Assembly: GCA_043228905.1 (NCBI GenBank)
Contig: JBHGNT010000007.1
Coordinates: forward strand, 17,608,001-17,672,000
From: Azolla caroliniana
Lineage: Eukaryota > Polypodiophyta
Length of the DNA stretch: 64,000 nt
Direction: 5' to 3'
Under the pieces are notes generated by a model. That model made no database searches, was not told the origin of the DNA, and was given only the letters and a program-made list of their open reading frames with translations. The position numbers and the translations under genes were made by a program. Positions 1 through 12,000 of this stretch are shown one piece after another. Every line of letters starts with the position of its first letter. The first letter of the stretch is position 1.

Positions 1-2828
1 TTATCATCCAGCTTATCCTCCACCACTATATACCCCCTTGTCTCTCTTGATTTCCCCCATAAAACAAGATAAAGGCCGACGACAATAAACAATCCACCGG
101 TCAAACTGTAGATACATAACAAATTGTTATATGTACATGTCTCACCAAAATAACATCCAAAGGAAAAAGAAGAAAAGGCCCATTTCGCTAACCTTCCCAC
201 GGAAAGAGTTTCTTCTAGGAATACATAAGATAGTATTGCTACCAATATTGTTTGGAGAGGTTGATATGCCGCAACGAGTATTGGTCCCCCTTCATAAGCA
301 CACCATGCTTGGAGAGTCATAGCCACGCTAGATGCGAATAGCCCCTACATGCACAACATCATCAATTCATCATCATCGCTACTCCAACATTAATGTTTGT
401 TTATGTTAACGAAATATGGAAAAGCCATATGAAAACTCCAAAGCAAAAGAAAAAAAAAACAAACCCCGTATAAAATGGCCGAGAAGTCCAAAAAAAACGT
501 TGAAGCCCATACGCTAGGTGTTCTTTCCACACATATTGCTATCGATGCAAGCTGGATACTTCCAAATACATACGTAAATGCTGTCACCGATAGTTGTGCG
601 GGATAATCTTTCAGAACTGGCTTCTATCGAGGGTGGAAGTCACAAGGAAAAAGAAAAAACATTAGATCTTTTTGATGAATTTGGCCATAGTTCCATGACA
701 TTACACAAACCGAGCTTTTCTTCGAGTACTATACCTGTATGATGAACCATATGGCCCATGTTAAACAATTTCCAAGAAGACAGAGAACCCCCCATTTCGA
801 TGATGCATTCGAAGAAGACCCCAACATTACTAACCTTTGAACAAACGATCCTCCAACTGTGAGTAGTGACGGATCTTTGTATAATCCGATCACCATAGCT
901 CCACTAACAGCTATGATCATCCCCAATACCTTTGCTTTCCCTTCTCTTGTTTTAAGCCTTATTTTCTCTATCCTAAAGACACAAAGGTAAAAAGGTCAAG
1001 AAAACAATGCTTTTTACTGACAATATGAAGGCCTCTTTCCAAGAAACAGTTCAAACCCATGTAAAGATAAAAACAAGCTTGAAGAATGAATCTACATGCA
1101 AGCATTTTGTCTCTATCCTAAACACACAAATTTTTACCCAAAAAACAGCAAACACAGGGTTCATGGTGGTATTAAGTTGCTTTAGCGATCAAAAGGTCAA
1201 CTTTCGACAGCGATTGCTTAAAATCTTCACTATTTTAAGAGGTTATATTGAAATAGTACGGCAACTCTATTGTTCGCTTCTATCTTCATTCATGATTATC
1301 TTAGTCAAAGTTCGAGGAAGCCATATCACATCGATTTTGCACTCCCATCAAGTTTTGTGTAGACTTTTTAACACATATTTTCTTGTATCAATTACAGAGC
1401 ATTTTTGACATTATCAATATGCACCTGAGTAATGAAGCTAATGCAAATGTCAATGCAGGCGTCAGGTTTTGCATGGTAGCCGTGAATGTTGCCGAGGTAT
1501 AGGTTAGTCCTGTAACAAAAAGCATCTGGTTGCTGCAGATTCTGAAAAGAAGAAATTCCACACAGCAACGAATACAATCAAATCTTCATACAAGGTCCAA
1601 TTGTGTACAAAATGTTCACAAAAGAAGCTAGTTAGGCTGGAGGAGTTACCCAATTAAGCCGGTAACAAAAAACTGCGAGAGTTTAGTAAAGGTCAACGTA
1701 GGACGGGCGTTCCTGGCGAGGAAAAATGATAAAGAAGAATCTTAGATCATTTTTTATTCAGAATTCAGTGTTCTGTACTTAGATCTTACAACATCAGTAA
1801 AACATTGAATAGATGAAGCTGAAACATACTCTGATCTCATAGATCCTGCCATTATAGTTTTACATTAGTAGGAGAAACTTACGTACATCAAGCAAATACA
1901 TATCCCCAATTCCATGAATTCTGTAATTTTTTGTTAAAACCACCACTAAAAACTCTTATAAGACCTTAACCACCAAAACCCTTATATACGATCCTAAACC
2001 TGAAGCCGTTCTATGTTTATGCAGTTAATCATACATTCCCAGCACATTATGTGGAATTAACACAAGGTCTTCTGATGAGGACCTTACACCTTCGAGAATG
2101 ATGGTGACACAATAAAGAAAACATTACTGAAACCCTAGAAACCTAGAATTTTAAATCCTAAACCTCTAAAACCATTACCCCTCAAAACTCAAAAAATCCA
2201 ACCACTTAAACTATTAAAGGACTTACATAGAAGTTGCTTTTCAAGAAAGAAAGAATGAATGAATGAATGAAAGAGGCATGACCAAGGCAGCCCCATAAAA
2301 GCCCTAAATTACTAATGTCTGGCTCTTTTAGCCAAGCAAACCATACATTACTAACTGACATCATGCATAATCATCAGAAATCAGGTAGAACCCTCACCTT
2401 TCTAGGATGAAGGCCAAAGGTGCGACAAAGACAGCCGCGATGACATTCCGGTACACGAGGAAGATAGCTCGACTACTTGCAGAGCCATTCGAGAGGGCAG
2501 CACGTGCCAAGATCCCAAAAACTGCATAGAGAATCTGAACCAAAGCGGACGCCGCATGAACCCTACCATACAAGAAAAGAACCCGGGATTCCGTCGAGAT
2601 ATAACTGAGAAGGGGTTTCAGCATTGGGGAAGTCACTCTTCTCATGCTCATTTCAGAGCGACTATGGATGGAGTTAAGGTCTTTTGTCATATGTTGGCCA
2701 TGGAAATCAAAGGTTTTTTCATTGGTAGAGTTGTTTTTGGCGTCCATCAAAATATAAGAGTTTCTTAAGATTGCAATTTGAAGATCAATGAGTTCGGAGC
2801 AAAGTAGGCTTTCAATGGAATGAATCAA
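1..2828 (-). CDS. WAT1-related (EamA/DMT) membrane transporter, 3' end cut by window edge
   Basis: Plant drug/metabolite transporter of the WAT1 (nodulin MtN21/UMAMIT) family, expected to be a ten-helix plasma- or vacuolar-membrane carrier of small metabolites; the substrate cannot be told. Seven exons read in order on the minus strand: 2398-2828, 1650-1712, 1425-1541, 735-972, 465-623, 193-344 and 105 to the edge. All have GT/AG borders and agreeing phases, with no stop. Family signatures seen: VYRNVIAAVFVAPLAFILER at the end of exon 1, YTSATFTATMQNLTPALTF in exon 3, GKAKVLGMIIAVSGAM in exon 4, DYPAQLS in exon 5, and VVGLYLVLWGK in the last exon. The start is uncertain: the frame opens at 2828, but Met codons at 2747 and further in are also possible because the N-terminus before RVHAASALVQ is not conserved in the family. 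Only the last residues should be missing. Intact by eye. Confidence 0.9.
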
Positions 2829-3169
2829 TCAATCGAGTCCAAAATCTCAAAGCTATGAAGAACTGATTTAAGACCCACTTACAAAACTTTGGTTCGATGT
2901 TAAATTTAGGGTTTAGAAAAATTAAATAATTAGAGTTTAGTTTAGAATCCCTACCCTTTGATAAATTTCGGATTTCAATCAAATCTAAAACCTTTGATGA
3001 ATTACGGATTCCCTAAAATTTGGTAGAGTTAGGACTCATAAAAAATGCACACTTACTAAAATATAATTCTCTGAGATGAACCTAGGGTTTCTGCATTCTC
3101 TCACTAGGGTTTTGTACCCACTATAAATTTGGATATCTGAAATAACTTTAGAGCATTGGGATTGAGGTC
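2829..3169. other. AT-rich upstream region of the WAT1 gene
   Basis: It should hold the WAT1 promoter and 5' UTR because it lies directly upstream of exon 1. I see no clear TATA box that decides a start. It has several scattered AGGGTTT motifs, which continue into the tandem array next to it. Confidence 0.4.
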
Positions 3170-3417
3170 TTACTAGAATATTTACTTTGATTAGGGTTTT
3201 GACAAGAAAATAATATCCTCGATAGGGGTTTACCAGAATATAATACGCTTAATCAGGGTCCCCCCAGAATATGATACTCTTGCTTAGAATTATACAAGAA
3301 AATAATACTGTTGATCAGGGTTTTAGTAGAATACAATACTGTTGGTTAAGGTTTTACAATAGTATAACAGCTTTGATTAGGGTTCTACCAGAATGTAATG
3401 TACTTTATTGGAATTTT
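3170..3417 (+). repeat. degenerate 31-bp tandem repeat, about eight units
   Basis: Units start at 3170, 3201, 3232, 3263, 3294, 3325, 3356 and 3387, an exact 31-bp spacing. Each contains a block like ACCAGAATATAATACT followed by a block like TTGATTAGGGTTTT. Units differ by several bases but show no indels, so the phase is kept. The AGGGTTT core resembles the plant telomere repeat and the telo-box found in promoters, although the unit is not telomeric. Confidence 0.8.
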
Positions 3418-3786
3418 AGAGCCCTTTACCTTATTTGGGTCTATCTTTGATATCCTTCTTTTAGGGTTTCTTCTTCTTCTTCTTCTTCTAGTCTACGTCT
3501 TGATTAGGGTTTTAGGGTCACTTACCGAAATTGGGTCTCTCTCTGATATCCTTTTATACGGTTCCTTCTTATTCTTCTTCTTCTTCACTCTCTCTGTCTC
3601 TGCCATTGCTATAGAGCGTAAGCTCAAAGCTATGGGCAGTCGTCATCTTCAGACTATTATTAGTTCCTGAGAGTATGTATGTATGTATGTATGTAATGTA
3701 TGCATGTAAGGCCTCTCTCTAAAGAGGAATAATTCAGAAAACAAAATGACTTACAAGTCAATGTGATGTGATAGCATGTGATGGAT
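3418..3786. other. low-complexity spacer with TTC-rich tract and (GTAT)n
   Basis: TTC/CTT-rich DNA around 3465-3600 is followed by a short (GTAT)n microsatellite near 3674-3700. The open frame here is a by-product of the pyrimidine tract and resembles no protein. Confidence 0.6.
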
Positions 3787-4165
3787 GTGCTTGGTCTTTG
3801 GTCTTGGTCTCTGCCTCCTGCGCCAGGTCGGATTAGAGCTCATGACCACCATCAGACTCGAGCTCGTGACCATCATTAGACAATGGCATGTGATGCCTTT
3901 TTGTGATGTGCTTGGTCCGCGCCAGGCCGGATTCGAGCCTGTGACCCCATCATCGGATTCAAGCTCATGACCATCAAGACAGTGGCATGTGATTGCTTTC
4001 GTGATGTGATTGGTCCGCACCAGGCCGGATTTGAGCTCGTGACCATCACTAGAATTCGAAGCTCATGACCATCAAGACAATGGCATGTCATGTGCTTGGT
4101 CCGCCGCACTAGGCCGGATTCGAGCTCTTGACCATCATCAGATTCGAGCTCATGACCATCAATCA
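3787..4165 (+). repeat. degenerate tandem repeat of about 86-120 bp, four units
   Basis: Units begin near 3788, 3908, 4007 and 4092. Each carries TTGGTC...CGC, then CCAGGCCGGATT, CGAGCTC, then GCTCATGACCATCA, and (in the first three) CAATGGCATGTGATG. Spacing varies because of indels, so this is an old minisatellite. The open frames across it on both strands simply mirror the repeat. Confidence 0.7.
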
Positions 4166-5850
4166 TTGGGTATCAATTATCATCATCACATGAACTGTTG
4201 TTGTTGTTGGTGGTGGTGCGGTGGTGTGAGTGTGTTTGATTCAATGTGGGTTTATTGTTTAGGGTTTAGGGTTTGACCATTGTGTATCAAAGCTTCCAAT
4301 CCGAACCAACGATGAGGCTAAGCCGAGTGTTTCTGTTTTTGCAAAAGTCCAGCAAACTAAGGTTCTAACCACGACCGGTCAATCAGTCAACTCAATCAAT
4401 AGATAGCCCCCCCATAGCTTAACCTTTCACATGCGGGCATCACCTGGTTTCCTTGAGTTTAATCCCGAGAGTGCTTATCCTTTGCAGCCTCGCTCAATTT
4501 GATAGGATTCGAATCTTGTTGCGCTCGGCCCCCAATCTTGTTTAACTTTTACTAAACCTTTTGAATGAAAATAAATAAATGAAGCAAGCATTTGTGTGCA
4601 TTGAAAGCATTTGTGTGCATTGAAATTTGTCTTTCGTTCGACAATATTTCGATACCATTTCCATTTATTTTTTATAGTTATCACCTCTTGTGTGTATGCC
4701 ATCTAGTACGCAAATGATCTTGTGCATATGCCATGTTTGACAAGGCATGGCTTGGCCTTTGACTTTTTGAGCCAAAGAAGTGGAAACAGTCTTGTCCCTA
4801 GGGATACAATCCGATGCTTGACATCGCGTAACAACCTTAGTTCTAGTTTTGTACTTGGTGTTGGATTGCTCAAAGCAAATCACGTTTTTTCTTGATGAAT
4901 TGCAACTTTTGTAACTTTAGGTTGTCACAATTATTATTTGCTCTTGGCTTTTGGCAGGAATAAAAACAACATGCAAATTGTTATACTAGCAAAATGACGG
5001 ATCTGCAGAAATATACTCTAAGTTCTTGAAAATTTCGCGAGGATGAGGTTGTGTTTAACTTGGAACCATTCCTCCGAATGATCACTTAAACTAACTAGTG
5101 GACTATAATCAATCAAATACATGTTCATTTCCTAAAATATATATATTTGAAGATTTTTCAAAGAGTGTCAATTGTCAAGTAGGTCTTTGTCCCATGAACA
5201 TGCATCAAACAAAAACACAACAATGAGTGAAAATGGATTCACATGTGCGTGCTCGCACACATGGGTACATCTTGAACGAGGTGGTGAATTGTTTAGGTTT
5301 TCTTTTTGAATATGATTTGACGATACTAAAGGACTCAATAAAACCACAAAGCACTTGAAAAACTGTCCAATGCCTAGATCATGACTCAGGAGGAGGATCA
5401 TATTGAAGCACTCTGATCGATGTCAACCCGATCGAAGCACTCAGATCGACCTGAGTCTCCCTAATCCTCATGCAACAAGTCATCAATCATCAATCATCAA
5501 CCATCAATAATCAATCAGCAACCATCATCATCATCATCAATGCACAAAGTTACAAGCAAGTCACACCAAGCATGATGATTGAGTTCATAGGACACATTCG
5601 GGATTGAATCTCTCTTGTTCTCTTCCTTGCTCTGATCGGATTGACGATCGAAGGACCTGGATTGGGGGAAGGCAGGATGCGCATGCGCATGCGTGCGTGT
5701 GCGTGTGTACGTAACGGAACACAACCTCTACCAAAGGCAAGGAAAAACACATTCTCTTCTCTTATGTGTTTCTCTGGTCTCCTCCTCCTCTGTTTCAAGT
5801 GTGAAAGGAATCTTGAATATGCCCAAATCAAAATGTATGAAAAAACAGAG

Positions 5851-5856
<6 letters not shown>
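4166..5856. other. intergenic region, no gene recognised
   Basis: AT-rich with GT- and ATC-rich microsatellites (about 4195-4225 and 5480-5540). Two telomere-like TTTAGGG units lie near 4257, and an 18-bp motif is directly duplicated near 4580-4624. No open frame resembles a known family. The right end probably contains the upstream region of the NERD gene. Confidence 0.5.

Positions 5857-5886
<30 letters not shown>
5857..5886 (+). repeat. (GA)n microsatellite in the likely 5' UTR of the NERD gene
   Basis: About 15 GA units, followed by CT-rich sequence to 5950. Such tracts are common in plant promoters and 5' UTRs. It lies 125 bp before the start codon of the next gene. Confidence 0.7.
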
Positions 5887-5887
<1 letters not shown>

Positions 5888-6010
5888 TTACAAGAAAAAA
5901 GAAAGAGAGACAGAAGGACATATCTGTAGGGCTCTCTCTCTCTTTCTCTGTGAGTCCATATACATATATGATATATATATGTGCAGCTTTCTGAAAATCT
6001 GTTTTGATCT

Positions 6011-9000
6011 ATGGGGGAATCAACAAGAGTGTGGAATCATAGCTATATGGCTTCTCTGCTTGGTCTTGCTGCTGCCTCTTCTGCTTACGCTCTTCTTAGA
6101 TGTGATTTCTTCTCCAACTGTTTCATCAATCCCTCATCTGAAGTAGGAATATCACGCCATGATGATGATGATCCACGACATTATGAAGATCTCATGGCCA
6201 AAATTCACATGTTGGATAAGTAAGTTAATTCTTATTTCTTTCAATTTGTTCCTCTTTTTAGTGCTTTTTTTTTTACTCTGTTTCCTAATTCAAGAGATTC
6301 ACGTCAAATAACAAAATTAGCTTATGAGAAAAGTCTGTGACGATTAAGTAAGGACATATCTGAGACTGGTTAGGATCATAAGAAAGATCAAGGTTAATCA
6401 TTGTGTATTTAAGAAGATTAAAGCCAGAATTGAGTCTGATTGATTACAAAAGTAAGCAAGATCAAGGCTAATTAATGGGGAATAATTATAGAGTTCTCCT
6501 TTTGGGTTCTTCTCTCAAAATTTACATGCATCACTTCCTATTTATCTATCTTCTTCCATCCAAGGTGCATTTCTGGCTTGTCTATCTGTGGCAAATTTTA
6601 CATGTATTTATCTAGGTTTTCTCTTGCAGTGGAGGCACACTTTTCCTCTGCTACTTGACCCTTCTTGAGATCTATTTTCATATCTTGGCTCATAGAGACA
6701 AGTTCAGCATGAGACGTGGTTGTATATCTCCAAAAGGAAAAAGGCAAGGGAAAATGGGGACCTGATTCGAGATCTATAGGGTATGCCATGGAGTTAACTA
6801 CTTCCAACAACTGAAGGGGCAACCCTGGAGGAGCAGAGGATGAACTAGCGAAATACTAGACCAGATTCCTGAAATGTAAAGATATAGGGTGTGATTATGT
6901 TGACTGACTTTCTTGGAAAAGAGCACAATGCACTCAAGCTCACTTGCATTGCCATTGCAAGCACTTTACAGAGGAATTCAAGCCATGAATAAGTAGGTGA
7001 AACAACTGGGGGAGGAGACAAAGTATATCACATGCTACAACCGTTTAAATTGGAAAGCCGAAGTCTGCATTTACATGTTTTTTAATGAAGAACAATCCTC
7101 TCATGGCAGACTGGGAATATGAACTCTCCCCCATCTGTTCGACTGACTAAGGAAGATGGGAAGCATGGTTCCTTGGTCAGGGAAATAAATACCACAAGAA
7201 CTTCCCTTCTCCAACATGATCAACCAACTCCCATACAATGAATTCATCAAGCACATCTTGCAAACAACTATGGATTAGAACTGATCAATATGGGAGAAAA
7301 ACCTGACCTGACCATCCTTATGCTTAGGATCTAATAGCCCTCCACAATGACTGCAAGAATATGGGGATATGGGGTCAGAATGATTCATCGTAGAAAAAAT
7401 TCTTCTTTCACGAACTTCTGGGAAATGTAATGGCTGGCTCAGTAGGATAGAATGGTAATAATTACAGCTTATATACGACCTGCCAAGAGTAAGCAGGGCA
7501 CATAATGAAAGAATGGGTATTGTAACCACCAAAAGGACTGAATCTCATAAGCCCACAGGCAATCTGGATCCCATTCTCTGGCATCCTCTCTAGATTCCCT
7601 CATAATTAATGGTCAGAAGGTTGACTTCTCTGCCCACACTGTACACATTAAAGGGCCATTTCCTAGCCTAGGGTAGGAGTGAACAAGTATATATACTGTC
7701 TGGGTAGGCGGGTATGCCCATGAGAAGCTAAGTATGTTTTGGCTGTTAATGAATAGACAAATGAAATGTTAACACCAAACTGACCTATGAGACCAGAGGT
7801 TAGAGTCATGTAAATCTTATAGAATGTTTGGTGAATAAAGCAAAATTAAAATGTACCTAAACTAGGTACCTGCACTATGTGACTATCGAAGAACAATTAT
7901 ACAGGGACTATCGGGGCAAGAAATGCAGAGGATAAAACGTGCAAGATGAATCTATTTTACCGAGAGAAGAACATGAGCTTGCAAGCCCATGAATGGTCTC
8001 ATACAATGATGCCATGAATGGATGGTAGTGAATTGCATGGGAGATTGTGCTTGATCTTGGACAATTTTACTGTATATCCTCTGACACATGGCAACATCTT
8101 CTATATAATGTTTTGCATATGCTGGGCATCTGGATCAAACCAAATGAATTGCTCAGTCAAGCAAAGTCACCCTATGAGGTTATGCTTGTGCTTGCATTCC
8201 TAGTCTATTGACCCAGCTGTTTGAAGAAATCTTGACATCTACCTTGGTACATACCCCACTAATCATGTACACCTTGGAACAAACTCTCTAAATTTGTGGA
8301 TCTCTTGTAACAAATAGCCCCAACATCTCTGATCATAGAAGTTCATGGCATGGGAGAATTGGTTCCATTAAAAATAATATATTAGTAACAACATTCATAG
8401 AATAATATAATATTAAGTAGCTAGTGGGGAAGAGAGACTATTATTTATAAACAAGTGGTCTATTAAATTCATGAATATATATGCGATATTATTTAGGAGG
8501 ATTGTAGTAGTACTACTAATTATGATGCCTATGCAGTCACAAAAAGGATGTAGGATACTAGTATAGGTAGAATATAGATATACAGCCTATTGCGAGGTAA
8601 TTTTCATAATGACGATGACGATGACGATTGGTCTCATCCCTGTCGTCCTCATTGTTGATGTATGCGACCACACATCGTTGTCTACCTTGATGAGGGAGTT
8701 TTTATTGGCACTGGATGGAACCTGTAAATTTTAGATCTGATTGTTGTGATTATGGATGAGATTGTCATCATATGTCCTTACTCGAAAATCACCAGAGGTC
8801 AGAGTAGAGACAACGTGGATGCTGGTTGGTATTACTATTGCTGTCGTTGTTGACAATTAGTAGGTTGTTATTGATACCATCATTGATGTTATGAAGTGAG
8901 TGATTATGAATGACAATCTCAATGTCGGGGTGGGGTAGGGATCATGCAGTTGAAGCAGCAGCTAGTATTACTATGCAAGAAGTGCTGTGGAAACTTCTTA

Positions 9001-12000
9001 AACTCTAATAGTTGACTCCAGTAGCATATGCAGTGTTCTTCGAGTTTCTGCTTTGTATGACATAGATAATTTATCCACAAATCAGGAGATACACTTCTAT
9101 CCCTATCTCTCCAACTGATTTGATGAGATATGGATCTGTCTAATGATGCATCTCAATCTTTTAGGCAAATGGATATCTAGGGGCATAGCCGCATAGTATA
9201 AATCCATCACATCTGATGTGAAGAAGATGGTCTCAATAGAATTCCATCATTGTATCTAGATCATGCGATGGTTGATATTATAGATCATAGTACTAATGTA
9301 AGCTCAAAATAAGGATAATGAAAGATAGATAGAAAGGAGAAAGAGAAAGAAGGGTGCCGATCCACCCGACCACCCCCGAGCGAAGGGATCGAGACGGACT
9401 CGAGCCTCGATCGGCGTCCCATACCACCGCCGTGGCGTCGAGTCGTACCTGGTGCTGGCGCGCTCGCTACAAGAGTTGACCCACCACACGAGCAGAGTCT
9501 CGATGTAGTCAAAAGATGATCAAATGAGGGTAGCTAGGCCTCTTATTTATAGCGATACCCAAGGCCCCCAGGCAAGTTCACACTTGACCTAATGGGTTGT
9601 CTCAATCCCGAGGATTAAAAGTAATCCTCCCCTTCTTTACACTCTCATTTAACCCTCACACTTATCCACGTGTATAGAATACTACGGTAAATTCTTACCA
9701 CGGGATATTATATGGTCATGCTCGTAACATACTCCCCCTCTTTAAAACATTGCACTCTTGCAATGGAAAGTTAGGGAAGTTAGTTCTAAGAGTATTTTCG
9801 CGTTCCCATGTGGCATCTTTTATTGATTTATCCATCCATTTTATTTTGAATTCTCGGATTTCTTTAGTACGTAATTTTTTTGTTTTAACATCGAGAATTC
9901 TTTCTGGTACATGTGGTTTAGAAGATAATTCTTCAGAAGTAACCAGAGTTTCAGTCGTAACTGTATTGTCGCCAGAACCTAGAAGTTCTTTTAGACGACT
10001 CACATGAAAGACTGGATGAATTCCGACACCATCGGGAAGAGCGAGACGATAGGCTGATGACCCAATGCGTTTGAGGACTGTAAAAGGTCCACAAAACCGT
10101 GGGGCTAACTTAGCGCACTTACCCGTAGACAATGTCTTAGAATTGTGAGGTACACGTAAAAATACCTTCTGTCCAGGGTTGAATACACGAGGTTGCCTAT
10201 GATGATCGGCATAAAAACGCGCTCTATCTTGAGCTGTTTTTATATTATCTCGTGCAATATGCAACATATCTTGCATATCCCGAAGAAAGTTTTGCGTACT
10301 TCGCAACTCATCATGATGTATAGTAACATCAATCGGGGCTCGTGGCTGAAAACCATACATCAACATAAAAGGACTATATCCCGTCGACGTATGCTTGGAG
10401 CTGTTATAAGCAAACTCCAAAATTGGGAGATAACGTTCCCATTTTGTTGGTTTTGCACCAACGTATGCTCGAAGCATGTCCTCAATAATTTGATTTACTC
10501 GTTCTGTCTGTCCATCGGATTGAGGATGATCCGTGGAGCTTATGCTCAACGTAGTTTCTAACTTCTTAAAGACTTGTGTCCAGAAGTCACTAGTAAACTT
10601 TGGATCTCGATCACTCACGATATCCATCGGTAACCCATAAAAACGAAACAATTCGTCAACGAATTGGTAAGCCAATTCAGGAGCTGTTACCGTGGTTTTA
10701 GTAGCAATAAATCTGGCCATTTTAGTTAGTCGATCAACGACAACCCAGATGGCATCATGACCTTTTTGGGTGCGAGGAAGGCTAACAATAAAATCCATGG
10801 ATATACTTTCCCACTTATTATTGGGAATGTCCAAGGGATGTAAAAGTCCTGCGGCTTTAAGTCGCTCGGCTTTGTTAACCTGACACTGGTGACATTTAGT
10901 CACATAGCTATGTATGTCAGGACGCATCTTAGGCCAATAAAATTGAGTGGAGATGAGAACGAGTGTACGATGTATTCCAGGGTGCCCTGCTGAGGGTGCA
11001 TCATGGCATTAAAAAAGAATCCTCTTTTTGACCTCGGGTAAATCTGGAACACAAACCTTCCCATTACGGTAGAGCAAACCGTTAGCAATGTGGAAGTATT
11101 CCTTCGAGGATGTGGTGGTGTCTGTTCCAGACTCAACTCTAGCCCAGTATTTTGCGAAATAACTGTCATCAGGATACTTTCCTCGAAGGTGATCATAAAG
11201 ATCTGATGATATTTCAGTGAAGCTAAGCGTGTTAACTTCACGGATGCGACTTAGTGCATCAGCGACAATGTTCATGGAACCTTTACGATATCGTATGGAA
11301 AAATCAAAGTCCTGGATGAGATCAGCCCATCGTGCCTTACGACCTTTCAAGTCTTGTTGGTCACAAAAATATTTCAAGGACTCGTGGTCCGTAGTTACCA
11401 CAAAGTGATTTCCATAAAGATAATGGCGCCATGTTTTGAGCGCATGTATAACTGCAAATAATTCCTTTTCTTGAACGGTATACCGACATTGAGCAGAATC
11501 AAGTTTCTTACTCTCGAATGCTATTGGTTTACCATCTTGATACAAGACAGCACCTATAGGATAATCACTTGCATCGGTTTCAACCTCAAAAGGTTTTGAA
11601 GGATCAGGTAAAAGAAGTGAAGGAGCCTTGCAAACTAGGTCCTTGAGTTCCTTAAATGCAAGGTCTAGTGTAGCATTCCACACAATAGGTTTTGTAGACT
11701 TACGCGTTTGACCTTTTAAAAGATCAGTAAACGGCGTCGTCAATTGGGAGTAATTACGAAGAGACTTTCGCAAAAACCCCACAAAACCAAGGAATGATCG
11801 AACTTCTCGAATATTCCGAAGAGTGGGCCAAAGCTTGATTTTCTCAATGCGAGAAGGATCAATTTCAACTCCTCGTTCGGTTATGAGATGTCCTAGATAA
11901 GTAATTGATTTCTTGAAGAACTCACATTTTGAGATCTTCGCATAAAACTGTTTGTCACGCAATGTTTGTAAAACAAAGCGGACATGTCTAGCATGTTCTT

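Noticed and set aside
1007-1408. 133-codon plus-strand frame
   Set aside because: Falls in a WAT1 intron between exons 4 and 3; no family resemblance.
3398-3670. 90-codon plus-strand frame with long Leu/Phe runs
   Set aside because: It is the translation of a TTC/CTT tract; no domain and no homologous feel.
4250-4275. telomeric repeat
   Set aside because: Only two TTTAGGG units, far too few for a telomere or interstitial telomere block.
5550-5994. overlapping frames on both strands with Arg-Glu or Ser-Leu repeats
   Set aside because: They are created by the GA/CT microsatellite and flanking low-complexity DNA.
9285-9512. two minus-strand frames, repeated at 15847-16074
   Set aside because: They lie wholly inside the family A LTRs; duplication reflects the LTR, not a gene family.
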